A stretch of DNA of 64,000 bases, taken from positions 62,001 to 126,000 of the forward strand of contig CACVBU010000165.1 of NCBI GenBank assembly GCA_902728285.1, written 5' to 3'. Below are positions 56,660 through 64,000 of this stretch, one piece after another. Each line of letters starts with the position of its first letter. Positions within the stretch are counted from its first letter, which is position 1. The notes beneath the pieces are model-generated. The model searched no databases, was not told where the DNA came from, and saw nothing but the letters and a program-made list of their open reading frames with translations. Source of the DNA: Clytia hemisphaerica. Lineage: Eukaryota > Cnidaria > Hydrozoa > Leptothecata > Clytiidae. The translations under genes were made by a program, and so were the position numbers.

Positions 56660-58900
56660 TTGATAATCGAAAATATCGTTTGGTATGGTCTGCACTGGAA
56701 CACTGGTGCACTTCCGTTGTTCCGGAGCAAGATTTTCGCAATATTATTACAATATCACTGGCTATGCTAATCATGTGAAAACTAACTGTGCACGCACGTA
56801 TTTTAAAAAATTCGGCCAACTCATGGTAATACGTTTATATATTTCAACCAGTGATGCTTACGAATATAATGTTACAAATTCAATTTCATTAATTTCTGTA
56901 CCCATCCTCTCAATGACTGTATATATATTTTTTTGAACGTTTAAACGATTTTTTAGAACGTGTAAACGGTTTTTTAGAACGTGTTGAAAATCACTTGCTC
57001 CGGAAGCACCGGAAGAGCTCCGAAAGAGAAAAATAGTGTTTTTTTAGCTGCTCCGGAAAACTCCGGAAGTTTCCGGAGCACCGGGAGGGTCCTAGTATTA
57101 TTCATACCATATTTTTCTCAGTCTGAGACATCTTCCTAATTGCCCGCTTGACTCTGAAGGCCCGTTCGCAATTGCACGCTTATGATCCCGTTCCGGTTGA
57201 GATTGCTTGAGCAGATTATAGAGAGCTTAGATTTTTCAAAATCGGGCAAATACATGTTCAAACAGGCTATTACTGCCGTTGGCCACTCTGTCAGGCATGA
57301 ACGACAGCAAGGATAAACCCATATGGTTTTGACGCGTTCTGTTTCACATATTGAACGGCTATAAATAAACACAAGTACAAAGTCTTAAATATGGCAAAAT
57401 AACACAAGGAAACAGTACAAGTAAAAGTACTAGACTAGAATACAAGGACAAAGTTAAGTAAGAAATATATACAAAAGATACAAATAAACACTTACTAAAA
57501 CACTGTGGGCGAACACCTCTAACATTAGCACGACAGCTCTCATACTTCTATTCCAACAAACACGCAAGACTGCTCACAATTTATTACATTCACAAATCAC
57601 GACACAAATACGACGTATCTCACAAGGGACAGAACATTTACAATGGTACAAAACACGCAATACACATGAGACCCTAAACAAACAACAATTAAAATATCCT
57701 AGTGACATAAACTAGCAATAAAATACAAGCAAGAAAAAAAAAATATCTAATTACAAAAACAAAGAAAAATACTGCCCCTACGGCAGTAACACAGGCAAAA
57801 GTTTTTTAACACATTTTCTACGATAAATTTTGAGTAAGATAGTCCAAAGCGATCGGGAGCAAATAAAGTTTTTTTAAATGATAGACTAGTTAAGGAAGAA
57901 ATTGCACTCTTAGCAATCGTTCAAATAGTGATAAGCATGTAATTGCATTAAAATTCTACAATTTTGATAGCCGTGTTATGTAATTGCACGTTTAAAAATC
58001 TCTGTTTTCAGGAATATTATTGTCAATGTCAGAAAAAAAATTGTCACACAATGAAATTAGCAATCTACTTTAATTGTGCTTTCCAAAAATGTAAAGCTTA
58101 CATCTCTGTAGTGACACTATTCGTTAAGGGCTCATTTGATTGATTAGCTGGATGTCAAAATTGGCTTTTTATGCTGTTTTGGTTCTGTTGTAAACGACAA
58201 GGAGTTTCCAACAGCAAAAGTTTTCACTAAAATTTAAAATCTCCACTGAGGGAGAAGAAAATGTATGAATTTCCAAGGCAATTAAATTAAAAGACTGCAA
58301 AAAAGAGGGAATTTTCGAGTCATTTTGCCAATTTCTGACCACCACTGAAAATAAGATATATTTCTGAAGCTAGAAAAAACTTTAAAAAGTATCTCGTCCG
58401 ATGGGGGTAACAAAAATTTTCTGGAATGGCCTTTGGTGACTAGTTGTCGTGTTAAGTTCGTAATACACCGCTTAGCAGTCTCGCTATCTCCACGATGCTC
58501 TACCACAGAGGCGGTAGGTAGAAATGCGCACATAAGTACTGTGGAAGGTTAGAGAATGTAAACATTGTCAATTTTTTTATTTTCTTTAAAGAGAATGATT
58601 TAGATATTTGAACATGATATCAATGATAATTTTATGGATCTCTCCTGAAAATTTCACAAAAATTCATCTAGAGGAAAAGGAGTTAGATTATAAAAGGAGT
58701 TCTTTACCTATCGTTTCTAAATAACTGAAGGTTGATTTTCCCTATAATCAGCCCCAAGGGGAATAGAATTTGCTTCGAAAAATTGAAAGTTCGAATAACC
58801 GAGAGTGTTTTTGCCTGAGTAGGGTATTCGAGGAGAACACTATATCTCAATTCGAATAACCGAATTATTTGAACAAGTGCAAAGAGTCTTCTGTAATCAA
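56660..58900. other. Intergenic stretch upstream of the beta-glucuronidase gene
   Basis: No gene recognised. 56960-57090 has repeats of CTCCGGAA and TTTTTAGAACGTGT; 57380-57780 is A/C-rich low-complexity DNA. A possible TATAAATA lies at about 58905, 100 bases before the beta-glucuronidase ATG. Confidence 0.4.
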
Positions 58901-59011
58901 ATTATATAAATACATTGTCTAATTTTAAATCGTTGGTTACTCATCTCAATGTTTTGTTTAATGTTTTCTTCTAAATAATAGTTCAATGTAAAATATGAAA
59001 ACAACTGATAT

Positions 59012-62000
59012 ATGATGTTTAGAATAATTCTGGTTGCTCTCCATGTCCTGTATTTTGGAGTAAAAGAATCCTTGTCACTATTTCCTCAAGAATCAGAGTC
59101 CAGAGAGTTGAAGATTTTGGATGGGTTATGGAATTTTAGAGCTGACAATTCTTCGTCAAGAAATGTTGGTATTAAGAATAAGTGGTATTCAGACCAGTTG
59201 AAAAAGGTATAAATTTTTCTTTTATCCATTACAATCATACACAATGTTATTGCATATACAGTTAACGATCTGTAACTGAATTTTCAAGGGGGATTAGATT
59301 TTCATAAGATAAGGGAGCATATTGCATATTGAATGGTAGAGCGTTGTTAATGAGGGTTTCTTTTTGCGGGTGGTTTTTTAATATTATCAAATGATAGAGT
59401 GTAATTAGAGATTATCAAGAAATTTGATTGTAATTTTTAAACTTGCCTATCTGAAACTGTTGGTCAGTGATGGCAGTTCTGGTTTTGGGTTGATGCAACT
59501 CCAAATTGTTGATTCAAGAAAGAGTCCTTTTGATTACAGAAAATTATAAAAAACGATTTCAAAAAAAATTATCAAAAACTTAAGCTAGCATGAAAACTCT
59601 CCTCGAAAAGGGCTACTATTTTTAAGAGGCGCTTGATAGGGTGGATAGGGCGGGTTGAAATGTGGGTTTGAGCTTTTTTTAGAGGGGATCCAATGAAGAT
59701 AAATCCAGTGTTAATCCAGACCTACACTAATTTTAAACTTTTTGCGTATTCGAACAGTTGTATATTTGTAAACTAGGTTTGTAATTTATTTTAAAAATAG
59801 GGGGTGATGCAATATAAATGGGGTTGAGATCTCTCTGTACATTATGGACACAACCAATAACTTTTTGTTTTTCTAGAGTGGCTCTGTTATAACCATGCCT
59901 GTTCCATCAAGTTATAATGATATCACTCAAGATGCCCACATTCGTGATTTTGTTGGCTGGGTGTGGTACGATAGAGATTTCTATGCACCAAACTCCTGGA
60001 ACGATGAATCTGGGCATAGAAGAGTTGTCCTACGATTTGAAAGCTGTCATTATTTTTGCATGGTGGTGAGTTTACCTTATTATATTATATTTTGTATACC
60101 TTTGAAAGTATTTACCTCCCTATTTGCCCCAATCGAATTTTACTGTATTTGTTTTTCGACTTTATGTAGTATTTTGTAACATTGCAATAAAAATTTTAAG
60201 CAAAAAGAAAAGTGGATACATGATTTTTTTATAAACATAACGCTTATAAGCATATGAAGGCTCAGATCTGCAGAATTTTTAAGCATAACATAAGCATAAA
60301 TGTAGGCCTGAAATATTCAAGTTGTCATTTGATTGATAAGGTTTGATAGAGGTCAAGTAAAAAAAAGACATTCCACGTCTAGCTACATTTCACCGCTCCC
60401 AAAATCTGAACAAATTTTTACAAAATTTCTGAAATTTCACTAAAAACTTGGCTCAGGGTGATAATCACAAGCATGATTCATAAGCATATAATAAGCATAA
60501 TAATGTCTGGATTCACAAGCTTGGACCAAGGGGCAGACACTTGCTTATAAAAAAACATGTAGTGCTTTCTTTGATTTGATTTCTTTGAGATTCTGCTATC
60601 TGTGACAACTGTGTGAAAAATATTTATTTAAAGTGGCTCAATGGAAAGCAAATCATGGAACATGATGGTGGCCATTTACCATTTGAAGCTGATGTAACAG
60701 AACATTTATCTTTTGGCAAATCTAACTTGGTCACTGTTGCAGCAAACAATACTTTAACACCAAAGACACTGCCACCTGGTGATGCCACATTTTTGGAAGG
60801 AGGGTAAAAGATTCAGTTTTTTGAACCCTTTTTTTCACTTTTCTGTTTTGAGAGAAGAAATTTTTACGGAATTTAATTTTGCAAATCAGAGTTTCAAAAT
60901 GGTAAATCTCGCGGAATTTAATTTCGCGAATGAGCCGATTTCAAAAGTTTCACAGAATTTAATTTCGCAATTGAGAAATTTCAAAAGAATTTTTTTTACA
61001 GAGAAAATGTTTTTCATATTTTTCATCGATTTCAAGACATATTTCATTCACATTAACAAACTTTCACAACAAAATAATAACATCAAATATGAATGTTTAT
61101 ATGATAAGTCATGATTAAACTTGATCGCCGTCTTCTTCCTCCAAAAAATCGAATTTCGCGGAATTTAATTTTGCGATTTAGCCATTTTGGTGTGTTTCGC
61201 TGAATTTAATTTCTCGAATTACGCCCAAATTCGCGAAATTAAATTCTGCGAAAATTTCTTCCCTTAAGGTATAACAAATTCACATTACATTTGTATGCTT
61301 ACCTAATATTTAAACTCTTTATTTTGTAAACATATTGCTTTTAACAGTAATTATTTTTGCATTTCAAGGAAATATCCCAGTGGAAAGTACTACGTCCAAA
61401 AGTTGCAAATGGACTTCTTTAATTATGCCGGTATACATAGACCAGTGAAACTCTACATCACTCCAACAACCTATCTTCATGACATCACACTGGAAACAGA
61501 CGTTATTGATGGTGTTGGAAAACTCAATTTCACGACAAGTGTTGCCACTGTATCTAAAAATGGGAAAGAAGATTCCATAGAGATAATTTATGATGTTATT
61601 GATGATAATGGTGAAAGAATTGCAGGTTCGACTTTTTTTTAACTTGGATTTTGATTAATCGTAATGTCAGTTTAGGTCATCAAGCTTTTAAATAAAGTCA
61701 GTTAATTTCCAGACGTATTGAACACCCCTGCCTCTGTGACCCAGTGGGATCCACCCCACTCGTCACCCCAGTGAAAAATATTCCCAAAAATCGCCTTTTT
61801 TTTCACCCCAGTAGATAAATCACTCACCCCACTGGAATACTGTAACTGAAAATAACCCCATTGAAAGATACGAAGAATCCGCACATACCCCACTGAAAAT
61901 TTTATGATTTTGACGTACCCCAGTAGAATTCTCACATCAAAAGGTTCACCCTACTGGAATATTCCCTTCTCTTATGGAATCCACTTTTTGAATTAACGAA

Positions 62001-63832
62001 ATGCACAAAAAGGCTCAATTTTTTTGCTCGCTTTCCTCACAATCAAAACTGTATTTATACAATTATAATTGTCCATATCACCGCGTCGTCAAAAGTAGTA
62101 GCAAGTTATGATCTAAACAGATGGACTAGAATATATCCAATATGTGTGAAAGTCCTTATCTTTAATAAAAAGGCAAGAGCAAAATGTTTTTCCGTTTTCC
62201 AGTCAAGCTTTTCTCAAAAAATAGGTCGGTCGTGGGTCGATCATTCAAGTTCGTAAATCAGAAGCGAAAATAATGATGACCTTCAGGTAGGCTTGATGAC
62301 TAGAGAAAAATTAATGATTATGCAAGTTGCTGGGTTAAATAAAAATGAAGCATGAAAACTTTGATAGGATATAAATAAATTAGTTGAATTTTTTTTTTTT
62401 TTAATTTCTCAAAGTTGCAAAATTCGTAATGAAGGAGTGATTTTAGCCTACACAAGAGAGTCAAAAATCAAAAATTTTCCTTGTCGGCGCAAACCATGGT
62501 TGCGCCTCCTTAGTCACTACATCCTTTTAAAATTAAGTTCATATATAGTATCCATTACTTCCAGAGAAATGTCCTTAAATACTCCACTTTTACTTTATCT
62601 AAAGAACATACAAGTATGAGTATATGAGAAAATCCTTTTAATTTATGCAGTTAATTCTAGTCAGTAGGGCAAAGTCTCCTGATTGGGAGACGATCCTGCA
62701 TCAAACTCTGTGGTGATACTGGCTGCGTGAATTCGCGTAAAAATATTCTTGCTTGGAAAAGCTTATGAAAAATTTTCAAAGTAGAATATTTTAAAATTTT
62801 GTGGGTCAATTTTAAATTCATTCAGTCAAAAGTTGATAAATTCATTTATCTTTCCATTGATCCATTTTTTAGCTTCCCCTTTTGCCCCAATTTCCCCCTT
62901 TTGCCCCAATTTCCCCCTTTTTCACTTCAAGATTGACGTTGTATGGACGTTGAATGAATGTCGCTCTTGCAAAATCGTTTCCCCTTCCTCCCAAACGGGA
63001 TTCGTCTCCCGATCGAGGTATATTGCCCTATTGTTAGTAATGGATGATGTTTCGTGTTTTTATGAATAAAAATCTTATACACCCACTGGGGCACAGAGAC
63101 AGGGGTGTTATTGATCTAATTGAGAAAAACTGATAACATTTGACTGCAGTAAAAAACGTTACAATTTTCATGGTTGACCACCTCCCCAACTTGCTTTCTT
63201 TTAGATTTCTTGTTGAGACCAGTCTCACAATTTATTTTTTTTAGGTACATCTGGGAACGACCTGTACAAAGGAGGTATCGATGTCCCTAATGTTAACCTA
63301 TGGTGGCCGGTTGGAATGGGCCATAAACCAGCATATCTTTACACGTTAAAGGTAAACCGCGTACATTAAAAGTTACAATACCTTAAAAAATATTACCTAT
63401 AGGCCTTTAAGACTATGTTTGAGCGAAGTGGTAGAAGTCAAGTTAGCATTCAATTTTATACTGATGTACTATTATTGATATCTTCAAGCACTTGTGAAAA
63501 TGTTATAGAAGCCAGAATAATTATTTTCCTTGTCTTTTGAAAATTTATTGATATTCAGAGTTTCAATTTAAGAGAAACAAATCATTAAAAAAATCTTGAT
63601 ATTTTTATTTCTTGTAACAATCTTCTAATGCAGCATCCATACAAGGAGATTCTCAAAACTGATTTTCCTTATTTTACCTTTTCAGGTCACAGTGAAAGGT
63701 AGTGGAGATGTACAAGATGATGTTTACAGAATCAAATTTGGGTTCCGCACAATCAAAGTGACTGACAAAGCATTTCGTATCAACGGAATGCCTTTTTATT
63801 TCAAAGGATTTGGAATGCATGAGGATGCTGAT
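59012..63832 (+). CDS. GUSB: Beta-glucuronidase, first six exons (3' part beyond window)
   Basis: Glycoside hydrolase family 2 enzyme that removes beta-glucuronic acid from glycosaminoglycans, normally in lysosomes. Exons: 59012-59206, 59877-60065, 60634-60803, 61369-61625, 63245-63351, 63686-63832, all with GT/AG borders and consistent phases (355 codons so far). Residues 1 to about 21 form a signal peptide (FRIILVALHVLYFG). Family landmarks in order: LDGLWNFRAD, MPVPSSYNDITQD, FVGWVWYDRDF, HDGGHLPFEADV, NNTLTPKTLPPG, DFFNYAGIHRPV, NLWWPVG, and GFGMHEDADV at the start of the catalytic barrel. The jelly-roll and immunoglobulin-like domains are therefore complete, while the two catalytic glutamates must lie in exons to the right. 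The gene could also be a paralogue with altered specificity. Intron 4 carries a 1.4-kb transposon-like insertion. Confidence 0.93.
60850..61270. repeat. CGCGGAATTTAATTTCGCGAA repeats in intron 3 of beta-glucuronidase
   Basis: GAATTTAATTT(C/T)GC units, often preceded by TTTCGCG, occur about six times. The block ends at TTCGCGAAATTAAATTCTGCG followed by AAATTTCTTCCCTTAAGG. Related CTTTAAGGGGAAGAAATTTTCGCGG pieces occur at about 10170 and 2365. Open frames here are repeat-derived. Confidence 0.7.
61722..63108. mobile_element. 1.4-kb ACACCCCTG-family element in intron 4 of beta-glucuronidase
   Basis: Left end ACACCCCTGCCTCTGTGACC, right end in reverse ACACCCCTGTCTCTGTGCCC, both followed by CAGTGGG. 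TATTGA flanks both sides (61716-61721, 63109-63114), a 6-bp duplication. The first 250 bases hold about eight ACCCCA(C/G)TGGAA-type words. No transposase frame. Confidence 0.8.
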
Positions 63833-64000
63833 GTAAGGGATGATATATTTGCTCTTCATTACTAAAATACTACAATACTAAAATTTGCTCTCCATACAAA
63901 ATCCTTCCGAAGTTTTGGACTGAGAATGGTGTTGTAACCTATTTGGAAAGAAAAACTTTTCCTGAAGTTTGATTTTGCTTTCAACTATGTAGCTTTTCAC

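Noticed and set aside
58430..58545. tRNA-like sequence on the minus strand (GTGGTAGAGCATCG)
   Set aside because: The A-box-like word is not followed by a credible B box or cloverleaf.
60779..61114. 111-codon frame continuing past beta-glucuronidase exon 3
   Set aside because: It reads through the donor site into the intronic GAATTTAATTTCGCG repeats.

Overview
The window is AT-rich metazoan nuclear DNA: introns with GT/AG borders, secreted multi-exon genes and very dense transposon debris. An early-branching animal, most likely a cnidarian, fits best. The reasons are a matrix metalloproteinase (MMP) carrying C-terminal ShKT modules, and a retroelement protein family that I associate with cnidarian and sponge genomes. 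The taxon is an inference.

Three cellular genes or gene-like units are visible. (1) A long intronless minus-strand reading frame (1615 to beyond base 1) encodes a Cys-containing protein with a Glu/Ser-rich repeat; its function is unknown. (2) A complete seven-exon secreted MMP (18572-24566) has signal peptide, cysteine-switch propeptide, zinc catalytic domain, Gly-Ser linker and two ShKT domains. (3) The first six exons of a lysosomal-type beta-glucuronidase (59012-63832) are present; the catalytic barrel lies beyond the right edge.

Almost everything else is mobile DNA. There are two dead retrotransposons: an internally deleted restriction-like-endonuclease (RLE)-type element at 34.6-37.3 kb and a 5'-truncated LINE on the minus strand at 48.9-50.6 kb. 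There are also tRNA-like or SINE-like pieces and many non-autonomous DNA elements, several with readable target-site duplications (TSDs). Region by region: 2.6-5 kb holds two G-run inverted-repeat elements; 7.2-7.9 kb a large foldback; 9.87-15.84 kb a 6-kb element with ATCGAT-rich ends and further inverted-repeat elements nested inside; 21-33 kb more G-run elements, a mariner-type MITE and hAT/PIF-like MITEs; 41.7-46.6 kb a tandem duplication of about 2.3-2.6 kb, one copy of which carries a piggyBac-like insertion while the other keeps the empty TTAA site; 47.6-56.7 kb more inverted-repeat elements, each with its own internal motif cluster.

The recurring theme is short non-autonomous elements built around a family-specific repeated or palindromic motif (ATCGAT, TGTCGTATATATACGACA, CCCTGTCAG, CACTGTAAGGG, TAGGTCGGC, CTCCCGCAT, AGCCCGAAGGGCT). 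These may be transposase-binding or hairpin sites. No CRISPR array, rRNA gene or prokaryote-like operon was seen.
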